Source: Hyphomicrobiales bacterium
GTDB lineage: Bacteria > Pseudomonadota > Alphaproteobacteria > Rhizobiales > Rhizobiaceae
Length of the DNA: 64,000 nt
Assembly: GCA_900466875.1 (NCBI GenBank)
Contig: UBNQ01000023.1
Coordinates: 310,001-374,000, forward strand
Direction: 5' to 3'
Below are positions 1-11,823 of this stretch, in pieces. Within the stretch, counting starts at the first letter, position 1. Every line of letters begins with the position of its first letter. The position numbers and the translations under genes are program-made. The notes under the pieces are model-generated. The model saw only the letters and a program-made list of their open reading frames with translations, did not search any database and was not told the DNA's origin.

Positions 1-93
1 GTCAGCGCGAACTGGGGATAGGCTGCTGCAAGGGTTCCGGTCCACGATCTATCGCGCTAGACCTCCGCGATCGACAACAATCCGGATCCCGCA

Positions 94-333
94 ATGCGCA
101 TTCTGAGACTTCTCCTGACCGTCGTGATCGCCATCTCGGTCGTCGTCGGCTTCCGCTGGTACCGTTATGTCGGCAATACCGACAGCCCCTATGACGAGGT
201 CGGCATCGAGATCAACAGCCGCCTGCCGACGCCGCTGCGCAAATGGGGCTGCGACAAGCTGCATGCCACATTCGGAAATGTTCTGCCGCCCTACGGCTGC
301 CAGGCCGGTTCCGACGGCCGCAGCTGGCTGTGA
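94..333 (+). CDS. Small hypothetical membrane-anchored protein, 79 aa
   Basis: Not recognised as a named family. Residues 4-20 form one hydrophobic segment after a short basic N-terminus, so the product is either inner-membrane anchored with most of the chain in the periplasm, or exported. The C-terminal part has two cysteines (in WGCDKL and YGCQAG) that could form a disulfide outside the cytoplasm. The frame stands alone, ends in TGA, and is followed 15 bases later by a strong terminator hairpin, which supports it being a real transcribed gene. The SD before ATG is weak. Function unknown. Confidence 0.6.
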   Translation: MRILRLLLTVVIAISVVVGFRWYRYVGNTDSPYDEVGIEINSRLPTPLRKWGCDKLHATFGNVLPPYGCQAGSDGRSWL

Positions 334-348
334 GATCCTGAAATCCCC

Positions 349-371
349 GGGCGGCTGTCAGCCGCCCTTTT
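349..371 (+). terminator. Rho-independent terminator, probably shared by both strands
   Basis: An 8-bp perfect stem GGGCGGCT / AGCCGCCC with loop GTC is followed by TTTT. It lies just after the small membrane protein gene and overlaps the stop codon of the convergent marR-type gene, so it can end transcripts from both sides. The T-run is better on the plus strand. Confidence 0.75.
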
Positions 372-903
372 GGCCCGCAGCCGCATAAGCTTTTGCAAAA
401 TCCTCCGATGCGATGAAGGCAAGCGTTCGGCGAAGCTCCGCCGATTTTTCCGCACCAAGCACCGTCTCGAAGCGCCTTTGCGCCTCCTGCCAGTTCTTTA
501 CCAGGTCCGCCTGTTTCGCGCGACCGGCCGCCGTCAGCCGCACACGTTTGGCGCGGCGATCCTTTTCGTCCGGAACAAGTTCCACCAGCTCGTCGCGGAT
601 CAGCGGCTTCAGTGTATGGCCGAGCGCCGACAGGTCCATGACCATCGCTTTTGCCAGTTCCTTCTGGGTCGCCTCCTGCAGATAGCTGATCTGGGTCAGC
701 AGCGAGAACTGCGTGCCGCGCAGGTCGCTCAGCCCCATCGCATCATCGTAAAGTTGCCCGAGCTGGCGTGATGCCCGGCGGACGGAACTGCTGCTGCAAT
801 GCGCCCAGATACTGTTTTCCAACTTGTCCATGGCCTCGATCATTCCCGACCTTGCCGGTTCACGCAACGCTTGAGGCGCCTCGTTCCGGCTGTCGCTCCA
901 CAA
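358..903 (-). CDS. MarR family transcriptional regulator
   Basis: A 181-residue winged-helix protein. The middle contains the MarR pattern: a recognition-helix region (QKELAKAMVMDLSALGHTLKPL) followed by the wing with the typical D-E-K-D-R-R-A-K-R-V-x-L-T-x-x-G signature. Such proteins bind DNA as dimers and usually repress a divergent neighbour. Here the neighbour is the dehydrogenase starting at 999, so control of that gene through the 95-bp gap is the likely role (inference). The start taken is TTG at 903, preceded by AGGAG at good spacing. ATG starts at 843 and 831 are alternatives that would remove a poorly conserved-looking N-terminus. Confidence 0.85.
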   Translation of the reverse strand: MWSDSRNEAPQALREPARSGMIEAMDKLENSIWAHCSSSSVRRASRQLGQLYDDAMGLSDLRGTQFSLLTQISYLQEATQKELAKAMVMDLSALGHTLKPLIRDELVELVPDEKDRRAKRVRLTAAGRAKQADLVKNWQEAQRRFETVLGAEKSAELRRTLAFIASEDFAKAYAAAGQKGG

Positions 904-998
904 AATTTCTCCTGCCCACTTGCAACGGTGAAATCCTTGTTCAAATATAGTGGCATATACCAGTAAATTCCAGATACTATCGAAACAGGAGAATTGTC

Positions 999-1796
999 AT
1001 GACCTCTTCGCTCGGAACTGCGCTTGTCACCGGAGCATCTTCGGGCATCGGCGCCACCTATGCCGACCGGCTTGCCCGGCGCGGTTATGATCTGGTCCTC
1101 GTGGCGCGTGATGCGGCGCGCCTTGGCCAGTTGGCCGAAAACCTGAAGTCGACCTATGGCGTCGATGCCGATATCCTGCGTGCCGACCTGAGCGAACGCG
1201 CTGACGTTCTCAAAGTCGAAAACAGGCTCCGGACGGACGAAACCATCACGCTTTTCGTCAACAATGCCGGCATCGGCCCCAATGGGCCGCTTCTGACCGC
1301 TGATCCCGATTACCTCGACCGCATCGTCGACATCAATGTCGGTGCGGCCAATCGCCTGGCAGTCGTTGCTGCCCGGATTTTTGCAGAGAGAAACAAGGGG
1401 GCGATCGTCAACATCGCGTCTGCCGTGGCTTTGGCTGCCCCTTTCTTTCATGGCACTTATGCCGCCAGCAAGGCTTTTGTCCTCGCGTTGACGGAATCGC
1501 TCGCGGCGGATTTTAAGGACAAAGGCGTACAGGTGCAGGCCGTTCTCCCCGGTTACACGCGGACGGAAATTTTTGATCGCGTCGGGGGCTCCATGGACAA
1601 TCTGGACCCGGAGGCAGTCATGGATGCCGGTGATCTGGTCGATGCTGCTTTGGCCGGTTTTGACCAAGGGGAGGTGGTGACGATGCCATCCCTGTCCGAT
1701 TACAGTCTCTATGAGGCCTTCATTGCAGCCAGAAATGCGCTGCGGCCCAACCTCTCCCTGCGCAAGCCTGCGGTCCGTTATGGTCTTGAGCGCTAA
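999..1796 (+). CDS. Short-chain dehydrogenase/reductase (SDR)
   Basis: A 265-residue classical SDR, probably NAD(P)H-dependent and cytoplasmic. The glycine-rich cofactor loop TGASSGIG is at residues 11-18, the NNAG motif is present, and the catalytic set is Ser141, Tyr154 and Lys158 (YAASK). SDRs of this form oxidise or reduce small alcohols and ketones; the substrate cannot be read from the sequence. AGGAG lies 8 bases before ATG. The gene is divergent from the MarR-type regulator and overlaps the convergent lrgB-type gene by 4 bp at its stop. Confidence 0.88.
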   Translation: MTSSLGTALVTGASSGIGATYADRLARRGYDLVLVARDAARLGQLAENLKSTYGVDADILRADLSERADVLKVENRLRTDETITLFVNNAGIGPNGPLLTADPDYLDRIVDINVGAANRLAVVAARIFAERNKGAIVNIASAVALAAPFFHGTYAASKAFVLALTESLAADFKDKGVQVQAVLPGYTRTEIFDRVGGSMDNLDPEAVMDAGDLVDAALAGFDQGEVVTMPSLSDYSLYEAFIAARNALRPNLSLRKPAVRYGLER

Positions 1797-2491
1797 CGCA
1801 GGACATAGGCCAGAAGCGGCGCGGCAAGAACGTTGACGAGACCGACCAGCACCATCACCAGCCCGGCGACCGAGCCCTCTTCGGCGCCGATCTGGTTGGC
1901 CTTGGCGACGCCGACGCCATGCGCCCCCATGCCGAACAGCGCGCCACGGGCGAGCGAGGATTTAAGCGGAAGGATGCGCAGCAGGTTTTCACCCAGCGTG
2001 GCGCCGAGCACGCCGGTCAGCACCACGAAAAGCGCGGTCAAATCCGGCACGCCGCCGATATTCTCCGAAATCGACATGGCGAACGGTGTGCTGATCGACC
2101 GCGGCAGTAGGCTGAGGCGCAGCGTGCCGTCGATTGAAAGGAGGCTCGCCAAGGCCCAGGCGGTCAGAATGGCGGTCCCGCTGCCGACGATGATACCGAA
2201 GATCAGCACCGGCCAATAACGCCGGATCATGGCTCGCTGCTCGTAGATCGGGATCGCGAACGCGACGGTGACCGGGCCGAGAATGACCATCAGCCAGCGG
2301 GTGGCCCCGATATATTCGCTGTAGGTCGTGTGCAGCGAGAGTGCCAGTGCCGCCAGGAGAACCGGGGTCAGCACCATGGGTGACGACCAGATCGCCGGCC
2401 ACCGGCGATAGGTTCGTTTGGAAAGAAGATAGATTGCGATCGTCGCCACCGACCAGAAGGCGGTGATCAGGATCGTCTCAGGAGACGGCAT
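1793..2491 (-). CDS. lrgB: LrgB/CidB family membrane protein
   Basis: A 232-residue polytopic inner-membrane protein with about six to seven hydrophobic segments. The family hallmarks are visible: LLPRSISTPFAMSISENIGG in the middle and GMGAHGVGVAKA near the C-terminus. LrgB/CidB proteins pair with a small LrgA/CidA protein and are linked to murein hydrolase control or to export of small carboxylates. The start ATG has GGAG seven bases upstream and lies inside the end of the partner gene (14-bp overlap), so the two are translationally coupled. Confidence 0.88.
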   Translation of the reverse strand: MPSPETILITAFWSVATIAIYLLSKRTYRRWPAIWSSPMVLTPVLLAALALSLHTTYSEYIGATRWLMVILGPVTVAFAIPIYEQRAMIRRYWPVLIFGIIVGSGTAILTAWALASLLSIDGTLRLSLLPRSISTPFAMSISENIGGVPDLTALFVVLTGVLGATLGENLLRILPLKSSLARGALFGMGAHGVGVAKANQIGAEEGSVAGLVMVLVGLVNVLAAPLLAYVLR

Positions 2492-2915
2492 GACGGTTCT
2501 CCAGGCGGAGCATCAGCCGATAACCGACATCCACAGCCAGAGCCGTCACGCACATGACCACCAGCGTCCCCGCGAGAATGACGGCGAGCACCTTTAGCCC
2601 GACGAGACCGAGGAATTCGGAATGATCGAGCACCGCAAGAACCGCGGGTATGAAGAAAAGCAACATGTCGGCCAGCAGGAAATAGGCCCCGCGCCGCATG
2701 CTGGAGAGACGGATCGTGCCTGTGAGAAGCAGATAGAGAAGGCCGAACAGCCCGATGACGCTTCCGGGGATGGGCAGGCCGGTGCTGCGCGACACGGCTT
2801 CGCCGGCAAGCCACAGGATCACGATCAGCGCCACCTGTGCGAAGCGGCTGCCATGAAGGCTCTTGTGCAGGAGGATGGCGGTCTTGCGCTTGGTCACGGA
2901 AGGGTCCCTGTTCAA
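2478..2915 (-). CDS. lrgA: LrgA/CidA family holin-like membrane protein
   Basis: A 145-residue protein with four predicted membrane segments and the LrgA/CidA core (GLPIPGSVIGLFGLL, then a segment rich in F, L and P around LLADMLLFFIPA). It is the usual partner of the LrgB-type protein encoded directly downstream. The start is TTG at 2915, with GGGAGG four bases upstream; no better in-frame ATG exists. It is longer at the N-terminus than typical family members (about 115-130 residues), with a short basic cytoplasmic tail. Substrate or holin-like role is not decidable here. Confidence 0.86.
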   Translation of the reverse strand: MNRDPSVTKRKTAILLHKSLHGSRFAQVALIVILWLAGEAVSRSTGLPIPGSVIGLFGLLYLLLTGTIRLSSMRRGAYFLLADMLLFFIPAVLAVLDHSEFLGLVGLKVLAVILAGTLVVMCVTALAVDVGYRLMLRLENRHAVS

Positions 2916-3171
2916 CGATCCTCCCTCAGCCGTACTATAAGGTACTGTTTTCGCTAAACCATCGAACAGATCGCATAAGAGCCATGTGTTTTCGATGTGG
3001 CGTACTGTCGCCCGCTGCCTGAACAGGCATCAGCGAACGGGAACAGGTCGTTCCAAGCTATTGAAATGATGAAGTGCCGTCGGCTCGCCGCTTACTTTGT
3101 GTGGGAGGTTCCGCGCGACACGCCGTTCGTGCAAAAGCGCATTGCCTTGGTCATGCGGGCAAGATCAGACA

Positions 3172-4926
3172 TCACTCACCGAGGGCAACACCCTCGCGGC
3201 GCGGATCGGCGCTGCCGACCAGCCCGTTTCCAGTGATCTCGATGGCATGGAGGCCCGAATTCATTTCGCCGGATTTCACCGCATATCCGAGCGCCTTGAG
3301 CGGCTCGGCGAATTTCTCCGCCGTTGTGCCGGCCTCGATGTCATAGGTGCCGAAACGGTTGATCAGATGCGGCTGGGCGACGATCTGCTCGACCGGCATG
3401 CCCCAGTCGATATAGGCGATCAGCGCCTGCGCCACATAGCCTATGATCTGGCTGCCGCCGGGCGAACCGATCGCCAGCAGCGGCTTGCCGTCCTTCATCA
3501 CGATCGTCGGCGCCATGGAGGAGCGCGGCCGTTTGCCCGGCTCGACGCGATTGGCGACGGCAAGCCCGCCGTCATGGGTCTTGAAGGAGAAATCGGTCAG
3601 CTCGTTGTTGAGCAGAAAACCGTTCGTCATCAGCCGCGACCCGAAACCGTTTTCGATCGTGGTGGTCATCGACACCACGTTGCCCTGTTTGTCGACGATG
3701 ACGAAATGACTGGTGGACGGCAGCTCGATCGCGGCATCCCGGCCGAACAGCATGGCGTGGTCCCATTCCGGCTCGCCGGCTTTCACCGCGTCCTTGGCAA
3801 GCGCCTTGTCGCCATCGAGAAGTTTCGCACGCTCGCCGAGATAGGCCTTGTCGAGCAGCCCTTTGATCGGCAGCGGCTGGAAATCGGTATCGGCGACATA
3901 ACGCTCGCGATCGGCGAAGGCCAGCCGCTGGGCATCGCCGATGATCCGCCAGCTCTCCACATTCTCCGGCCCGAGCGCCTTGAGGTCGAAGTTTTCCGTC
4001 ATGCCCAGCATCTGGCTGATTGCAATACCGCCGGAAGACGGTGGTCCCATGCCGCAAATGTCGAGCGCGCGGTAGGGGAAGCACACGGGCTGCCGCTCCT
4101 TGATATGATAGGTCGCGAGATCTATCGGGGACAGGACGCCGGGATTGTCGCGCGCACCGCGCACCGTTTTGACGATGTCCTCCGCAATGGGGCCGCGATA
4201 AAACGCATCGGCACCGCCTGTGGCGATCGCCTCGATCGTTTCGGCATAGTCCGGGTTTTTCAGGATATGCCCCGCTTTGAGCGGTGCGCCGGATTGATCG
4301 AAGAAGTAGTGTCTTGCGCCGTCATAACGTTTCAGCGCGTCACCTTCGGCGGCAATCAGCGAAGCGAGGCGAGGGGAGACCGCAAACCCGTCACGGGCAA
4401 GCTTGGCTGCCGGTTTCCACAGGATCGGCCAGTTCTGCTTGCCGTAACGCTTCTGGACGTCCTCCAGCAGCCGCACGGTGCCGGGCGTGCCAACCGAACG
4501 GCCACCGACCACGGCGTCCATGAATTTCAGCGGCTGGCCGGCATCGTCGAGAAACAGCTTGGGCGTCGCGTCCATCGGCGCAGTTTCGCGGGCGTCGAAT
4601 GTCGTCAGCCGCTTCGTTTCGGCGTCGTAATAGACGAGGAAAGCGCCACCACCGAGGCCGGAACTCTGCGGTTCGACGAGGCCAAGAACGGCCTGCACGG
4701 CCACCATCGCGTCGATCGCGGTGCCGCCGGCGGCCAGAATGTCCCGGCCTGCCTGTGCGGCGAGCGGATTGGCGGCGGCAACCATGAAGTCTCGGGCTTC
4801 CACCCGGCTCGCACCGGCCGTGCCGGTCGCACGCTCCGGGGCAGGCGTGTCGGAGGCCTGTTGCGCCGTCGCGGACGAAATCGATATGAGGCTGATGACC
4901 GCAGCCGCGTAAAATCTCTTCGCCAT
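3172..4926 (-). CDS. ggt: Periplasmic gamma-glutamyltransferase
   Basis: A 584-residue precursor starting at ATG 4926, preceded by an SD-like GAGGG; a longer frame to 4983 adds 19 residues that would spoil the signal peptide. Residues 1-22 form a signal peptide ending at an A-T-A-Q-Q type site. The enzyme cleaves and transfers the gamma-glutamyl group of glutathione and related compounds. The proprotein cuts itself before a threonine that becomes the nucleophile; in the P-S-T-S-H-F segment this is Thr405. The substrate-binding stretch G-S-P-G-G-S is also present later. It lies downstream of the GGDEF gene on the same strand, with a possible terminator between them. Confidence 0.92.
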   Translation of the reverse strand: MAKRFYAAAVISLISISSATAQQASDTPAPERATGTAGASRVEARDFMVAAANPLAAQAGRDILAAGGTAIDAMVAVQAVLGLVEPQSSGLGGGAFLVYYDAETKRLTTFDARETAPMDATPKLFLDDAGQPLKFMDAVVGGRSVGTPGTVRLLEDVQKRYGKQNWPILWKPAAKLARDGFAVSPRLASLIAAEGDALKRYDGARHYFFDQSGAPLKAGHILKNPDYAETIEAIATGGADAFYRGPIAEDIVKTVRGARDNPGVLSPIDLATYHIKERQPVCFPYRALDICGMGPPSSGGIAISQMLGMTENFDLKALGPENVESWRIIGDAQRLAFADRERYVADTDFQPLPIKGLLDKAYLGERAKLLDGDKALAKDAVKAGEPEWDHAMLFGRDAAIELPSTSHFVIVDKQGNVVSMTTTIENGFGSRLMTNGFLLNNELTDFSFKTHDGGLAVANRVEPGKRPRSSMAPTIVMKDGKPLLAIGSPGGSQIIGYVAQALIAYIDWGMPVEQIVAQPHLINRFGTYDIEAGTTAEKFAEPLKALGYAVKSGEMNSGLHAIEITGNGLVGSADPRREGVALGE

Positions 4927-4994
4927 GTCCCACCCTCTCGGTTTTGTTTCGGAGGGATTTGGGGACACTTGAGGTGAAGGCAAGGGGCGGGGCG

Positions 4995-5028
4995 AAAAAC
5001 CGGGCCGCCTCCCGCAGGACGCGGAGGC
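4995..5028 (-). terminator. Probable terminator of the GGDEF gene
   Basis: On the minus strand, directly after the stop codon, GCCTCC and GGAGGC pair around a short GC-rich loop. A GGCCCGG tract and five T residues follow. The stem is interrupted and the T-run is 7-8 bases beyond it, so it may be leaky and allow some read-through into ggt. Confidence 0.45.
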
Positions 5029-6276
5029 TTACTTGCCGATCGCCACGATCCGCCTCAACGCCGCGACCTGCTGCGTCATGCTGGCCTGAACCGGCACATC
5101 CTGCGAATCGGCATGGTCGATTGCGGGAACGATCGACACGTCGTTTTCCGTCCCGATCGCCGTGCGGTCCCGACCGTTGGTCTTGGCGACATAGAGCGCC
5201 CGGTCCGCCGTGCTGAGCAGGCTGTCGAGATTGGCCGACCGGATGTCCGTAAGCGCGATGCCGATGCTCACGGTAACGGGGATCTGATGTTCTCCCACAA
5301 CGATCGGCCTGTGTTTTAGGGTAGTCCTTATCGCCTCCGCGACGCTTGCGGCTTCGATCATGTTGGCGACATGCATGATGCAGGCGAACTCCTCGCCGCC
5401 CATGCGACCGAAAGATCCCCGGCCTCGCTGTGCCGCCGTGCCGATCTTGGCAAACGCGACCAGAACCTCGTCGCCGGCCTGGTGGCCGTAGAGGTCGTTG
5501 ATCTGCTTGAAGCCGTCGAGGTCGAGGTGGATGAGTGCCAGCAATCCGCTATCGCCCGAATGGCTTCGCTTCAGCTGGTGGAATTCGTCTATCAGGCCGC
5601 GGCGGTTGAGCAGATTGGTCAGGGGATCGGTGACTGCAAGCAGTTTCAGCTTGGCTTCATTGCGCTCGTTGACGAGTTTGCTGCCGCTCATGATGGCTGC
5701 GATGAAGCAAAGGGCTGCGACTAGAAGCAGAAGGAAGGAATTGTTGCCGGATGCGAAGGACTGCGGCTGGCTGATCAGCGCAAAGACCGCAACGATCGTG
5801 CTCGACAAAACCTGAACCCCGACACAGGCGGCGAAAACGCGACGGGTCTGCGACCGGCCGTTGTCGCTCCACAGAACGGTTGCGATCAGCATCAGGTAGC
5901 CCACCGACGCTGCCCCATGAAAAAGCGCGACGCGATAGCTGAAGCTGCTTCGTACAGGTTCGATTAGCATGCCGGCGACGAAAATCAGCGAGGGAATGGC
6001 GACGAACGGCTCGACGCGCCGCTTGTCGAACTGCATCATTCCGGCGACCCACAGGCCTATGCCGCCGAGCGCCATGACGTTGGCGATCTCGATCGAGACG
6101 AAATCCGGCAATGTTCCGCGCATGGCGACCATGCCGACACCGACGCCGTGAAAAATGAAACCGGTTCCCCAGGTGAAGTAAAAAGGCTGGCGTTCGTAAA
6201 ACCAGCGTGACCACAAAAGCACGCCGATCGTGCTGGCCTCAGCGGCCCAGATCATGAAGCCTGTAACAATATCCAA
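5029..6276 (-). CDS. Membrane-bound diguanylate cyclase (GGDEF domain)
   Basis: A 415-residue protein. Residues 1 to about 200 hold roughly six hydrophobic segments, a membrane sensor module without a recognised named domain. Residues about 215-380 form a GGDEF domain with an intact active-site loop GGEEF at residues 293-297 and the upstream Mg/GTP-binding region (LTNLLNRRGL, LDLDGFKQIND). It should make cyclic di-GMP at the inner membrane. The usual RxxD product-inhibition site before the loop reads RGRG, so feedback inhibition through that site is probably absent. No EAL domain. Cyclic di-GMP commonly controls exopolysaccharide synthesis in rhizobia, but no direct link to the distant EPS genes is shown. 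Confidence 0.88.
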   Translation of the reverse strand: MDIVTGFMIWAAEASTIGVLLWSRWFYERQPFYFTWGTGFIFHGVGVGMVAMRGTLPDFVSIEIANVMALGGIGLWVAGMMQFDKRRVEPFVAIPSLIFVAGMLIEPVRSSFSYRVALFHGAASVGYLMLIATVLWSDNGRSQTRRVFAACVGVQVLSSTIVAVFALISQPQSFASGNNSFLLLLVAALCFIAAIMSGSKLVNERNEAKLKLLAVTDPLTNLLNRRGLIDEFHQLKRSHSGDSGLLALIHLDLDGFKQINDLYGHQAGDEVLVAFAKIGTAAQRGRGSFGRMGGEEFACIMHVANMIEAASVAEAIRTTLKHRPIVVGEHQIPVTVSIGIALTDIRSANLDSLLSTADRALYVAKTNGRDRTAIGTENDVSIVPAIDHADSQDVPVQASMTQQVAALRRIVAIGK

Positions 6277-6663
6277 CGCAATACTCCCCGCCGAACCTCG
6301 GCATGGCGTGTGTATATCTCTGAAAGTTTAAGGTGAGGTTTGCGTCAAATGGGCGTCTTGAGCATGATATTCGACATAAGGCGCTCTTGCGCGTCGTTCT
6401 TTACCTCTGCTTTACCTTGGCGGTGAAAAAGACGGTGGGCATTGCCCTCGCATGATTGAGCCGACGTGATTTATTCGCGACAGCGCAGATGCTGTCGGCT
6501 CGGCCATTCGCAGGGTTCGGCACGGGGTTAGGATTGCGAGTTAAGGATATCGGGCTCTCCGTCTTGAAGTACCGGGCATTGACACTCTATGTAGGGATTG
6601 ACCCATTCCAATGATTCCGGAGCGCCACGCTGCCTTCGGCAAGGCATTTGACAAAGGACGGAC
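6277..6663. other. 387-bp intergenic region between the GGDEF gene and clpP
   Basis: The region lies between divergent genes and carries both promoters. A candidate heat-shock promoter for clpP lies at 6563-6592. No convincing ORF or structured RNA is seen. A GACAAAGGACGGAC stretch just before the clpP ATG carries the SD (AAGGA). Confidence 0.5.
6563..6592 (+). promoter_or_regulatory. Candidate RpoH (sigma-32) promoter of clpP
   Basis: CTTGAA is followed after 17 bases by TCTATGT. This matches the alphaproteobacterial heat-shock promoter pattern (CTTGAA, about 17-18 bases, CYTATNT) except for the first base of the -10 element. It would start transcription near 6599, about 65 bases before the clpP ATG. 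clpP is a known heat-shock gene in this class. Confidence 0.5.
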
Positions 6664-7296
6664 ATGAAAAATCCAGTTGATACCGCAATGGCCCTGGTGC
6701 CTATGGTCGTCGAACAGACCAACCGCGGTGAGCGCTCTTACGATATCTATTCGCGCCTGTTGAAGGAGCGCATCATTTTCCTGACCGGTCCGGTGGAAGA
6801 TCACATGGCGTCGCTCGTCTGCGCCCAGCTGCTTTTCCTCGAAGCCGAGAATCCGAAGAAGGAAATCGCGCTCTACATCAACTCGCCGGGCGGTGTCGTC
6901 ACGGCCGGCATGGCGATCTATGACACGATGCAGTTCATCAAGCCTGCCGTTTCGACGCTCTGCGTCGGCCAGGCCGCCTCGATGGGTTCGCTGCTTCTGT
7001 GCGCCGGTGAAAAGGGCATGCGGTTTGCAACGCCGAACGCCCGCATCATGGTGCATCAGCCGTCTGGCGGCTTCCAGGGGCAGGCCTCGGATATCGAGCG
7101 TCACGCGCGCGACATCCTGAAGATGAAGCGTCGCCTGAACGAAGTCTACGTCAAGCATACCGGCCGCACCCTCGAGGAAGTTGAAAAGACCCTCGATCGT
7201 GACCACTTCATGACCTCCGACGAAGCCCAGGAATGGGGCGTCATCGACAAGATCCTGACCACGCGTCAGGAACTTGAAGGCGGCTCGGAAGGCTGA
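6664..7296 (+). CDS. clpP: ATP-dependent Clp protease proteolytic subunit ClpP
   Basis: A 210-residue serine peptidase, near the usual length of about 195-210. The catalytic triad is Ser106 (GQAASMGS), His131 (MVHQP) and Asp180 (DRDHF), with the same spacing as in E. coli ClpP. It forms a tetradecameric barrel in the cytoplasm and degrades proteins unfolded by ClpX or ClpA. AAGGA lies before the ATG. The next gene on the strand is clpX after 278 bp, the common arrangement in alphaproteobacteria, and the long gap suggests clpX also has its own promoter. Confidence 0.97.
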   Translation: MKNPVDTAMALVPMVVEQTNRGERSYDIYSRLLKERIIFLTGPVEDHMASLVCAQLLFLEAENPKKEIALYINSPGGVVTAGMAIYDTMQFIKPAVSTLCVGQAASMGSLLLCAGEKGMRFATPNARIMVHQPSGGFQGQASDIERHARDILKMKRRLNEVYVKHTGRTLEEVEKTLDRDHFMTSDEAQEWGVIDKILTTRQELEGGSEG

Positions 7297-7574
7297 TCGG
7301 GTTGTAGCCTTTCCGCCACTGTAACCCTGTTGTGAGCAAAAAGGGGTTTCAAGTCGGTCGGAAAGCGCTATTAGTAACTATTAATGCTGTGTTGAACTTT
7401 TATGACATAGCATCGTTTCTTAGGGGTTTCGTTGCCGCCGGACCGTTATCTGGACCGGTAGAGTACCCCCGGAACAGGGCAGGCACGTGAAGCCCGTCGG
7501 TGTCACGTGCCGGCAGCGGTTGAGTGGACTGCGCCCGTCTTTACGTGAGCGCAGAGTGCTGGAAGGAAAGTGAT

Positions 7575-8852
7575 ATGAGCAAAGTCAGCAGCGGCAACGG
7601 CGGCGACTCCAAGAACACATTGTACTGCTCCTTCTGCGGAAAGAGCCAGCACGAGGTCCGCAAGCTGATTGCTGGGCCGACCGTATTCATCTGCGATGAA
7701 TGCGTCGAACTGTGCATGGACATCATTCGCGAAGAGAACAAGACCTCGATGGTCAAGTCCCGCGACGGCGTTCCCACGCCCCAGGACATCATCAAGGTTC
7801 TCGACGAATATGTCATCGGCCAGCAGCAGGCCAAGCGCATCCTGTCGGTCGCCGTTCACAACCATTACAAGCGCCTCGCGCATGCCTCCAAGGGCGGCGA
7901 TGTCGAGCTTGCGAAGTCGAACATCATGCTTGTCGGTCCGACCGGCTGCGGCAAGACCTATCTTGCCCAGACGCTCGCCCGCATCATCGACGTTCCCTTC
8001 ACCATGGCTGACGCAACGACGCTGACCGAAGCAGGTTACGTCGGTGAAGACGTCGAAAACATCATCCTCAAGCTTCTGCAGTCCGCCGACTACAATGTCG
8101 AGCGCGCCCAGCGCGGCATCGTCTATATCGACGAAGTTGACAAGATTTCGCGCAAGTCGGACAACCCGTCGATTACCCGCGACGTATCGGGCGAGGGCGT
8201 GCAGCAGGCGCTTCTGAAGATCATGGAAGGCACGGTTGCCTCGGTTCCGCCGCAGGGTGGCCGCAAGCATCCGCAGCAGGAATTCCTGCAGGTCGACACG
8301 ACGAACATCCTGTTCATCTGCGGCGGCGCCTTTGCCGGTCTCGACAAGATCATCTCCGCCCGCGGCGAGAAGACCTCGATCGGTTTCGGCGCATCCGTCA
8401 AGTCGGCGGAAGATCGCCGGGTCGGCGAAGTGCTGCGCGAGCTTGAGCCGGAAGATCTGGTCAAGTTCGGCCTTATCCCGGAATTCATCGGTCGTCTGCC
8501 GGTTCTGGCGACGCTCGAAGACCTGGATGAAGACGCACTGATCCAGATCCTGTCTGAGCCGAAGAACGCACTGATCAAGCAGTATCAGCGCCTGTTCGAG
8601 ATGGAAGACGTGGAGCTGACCTTCCACGAGGACGCCCTTCGCGAAATCGCCAAGCGTGCGATTATCCGCAAGACCGGTGCCCGCGGCCTTCGTTCGATCA
8701 TGGAGAAGATCCTGCTCGACACGATGTTCGAACTTCCGGCTCTCGATGGTGTCCGCGAAGTGGTCATCTCCGACGACGTGGTCAAGGGCAGCGCCCGTCC
8801 GCTCTACATCTATGCGGATCGCCAGGACGAGAAGGCCAACGTTTCGGCGTGA
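7575..8852 (+). CDS. clpX: ClpX, ATP-dependent unfoldase of the Clp protease
   Basis: A 425-residue AAA+ unfoldase. The start is ATG 7575, which has GGAAGGAAAG upstream and gives the standard length; a longer frame from 7524 adds 17 unlikely residues. The N-terminal zinc-binding domain has Cys18, Cys21, Cys40 and Cys43. Walker A GPTGCGKT is at residues 121-128, followed by a Walker B (YIDEVDK) and the substrate pore loop region. It unfolds tagged substrates and passes them to ClpP; in alphaproteobacteria it also removes cell-cycle regulators (family knowledge). A strong terminator follows the stop. Confidence 0.97.
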   Translation: MSKVSSGNGGDSKNTLYCSFCGKSQHEVRKLIAGPTVFICDECVELCMDIIREENKTSMVKSRDGVPTPQDIIKVLDEYVIGQQQAKRILSVAVHNHYKRLAHASKGGDVELAKSNIMLVGPTGCGKTYLAQTLARIIDVPFTMADATTLTEAGYVGEDVENIILKLLQSADYNVERAQRGIVYIDEVDKISRKSDNPSITRDVSGEGVQQALLKIMEGTVASVPPQGGRKHPQQEFLQVDTTNILFICGGAFAGLDKIISARGEKTSIGFGASVKSAEDRRVGEVLRELEPEDLVKFGLIPEFIGRLPVLATLEDLDEDALIQILSEPKNALIKQYQRLFEMEDVELTFHEDALREIAKRAIIRKTGARGLRSIMEKILLDTMFELPALDGVREVVISDDVVKGSARPLYIYADRQDEKANVSA

Positions 8853-8878
8853 GCCGAATCGCCAGTCCAGATTTGATC

Positions 8879-8903
8879 GAGGCCCCGTATTGGGGCCTCT
8901 TTT
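8879..8903 (+). terminator. Rho-independent terminator after clpX
   Basis: A perfect 8-bp stem GAGGCCCC / GGGGCCTC with loop GTATT is followed by TTTT. It is placed 26 bases after the clpX stop and separates clpX from lon. Confidence 0.85.
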
Positions 8904-9262
8904 CGTAGGTAAACTGTGGTTTCCCGCCGGTTTTTACAGAAATCCCCAAGGCTGGCGATTGCGCGATATTCAGCTTGCTTTAGACGTGAAGCACGCAGAT
9001 CATGTCTGTTCTCACTGCTTCGCAGTCGCGGTTTTGGCGATCTGCCGGATACGATGGACGTTTCTGTCGGTGAACGGGCCAGTCTGACGTAGCCGTAACG
9101 TAAAGATTTATGCGAGCCGTGTAATATCCCTGTCACGTTGGCGGCGGCCGGGCTGCTGCAAGGCTTGAAAATGACATAGGAAAGCTCCACCTTGGGCGGG
9201 AGTGAAGTGCTTGGGTATTTGCTCAAGCCATCCCGGAAACGGGACGATGGAAAGGAAACAAG
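8904..9262. other. 359-bp region between the clpX terminator and lon
   Basis: It holds the lon promoter region. CTTGGG at 9191 and GGTATTT at 9214-9220, spaced by 17 bases, are a weak match to a heat-shock promoter. GGAAAGGAAAC before the lon ATG is the SD. Short frames are present on both strands but none has a convincing start or composition. No structured RNA recognised. Confidence 0.4.
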
Positions 9263-11683
<2,421 letters not shown>

Positions 11684-11720
11684 GCGATCCCTCGGGCAAA
11701 CCGGGTTTGAATTGTGGAGA

Positions 11721-11745
11721 AAGCCGGCGAAAGCCGGCTTTTTTT
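11721..11745 (+). terminator. Rho-independent terminator after lon
   Basis: An 8-bp stem AAGCCGGC / GCCGGCTT closed by a GAAA tetraloop is followed by a run of T residues. A very strong canonical terminator 37 bases after the lon stop. Confidence 0.9.
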
Positions 11746-11823
11746 GTGAAAAATGCATGAAACCCCTTGTTTTTCAGGCGATCTCAGAGCTTTTGGGTTG
11801 CCAAGCACCGACGCAAAACTATT

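Noticed and set aside
3097-4977. 626-codon open frame on the plus strand
   Set aside because: Antisense to ggt, which has a signal peptide, a catalytic Thr and a full family match.
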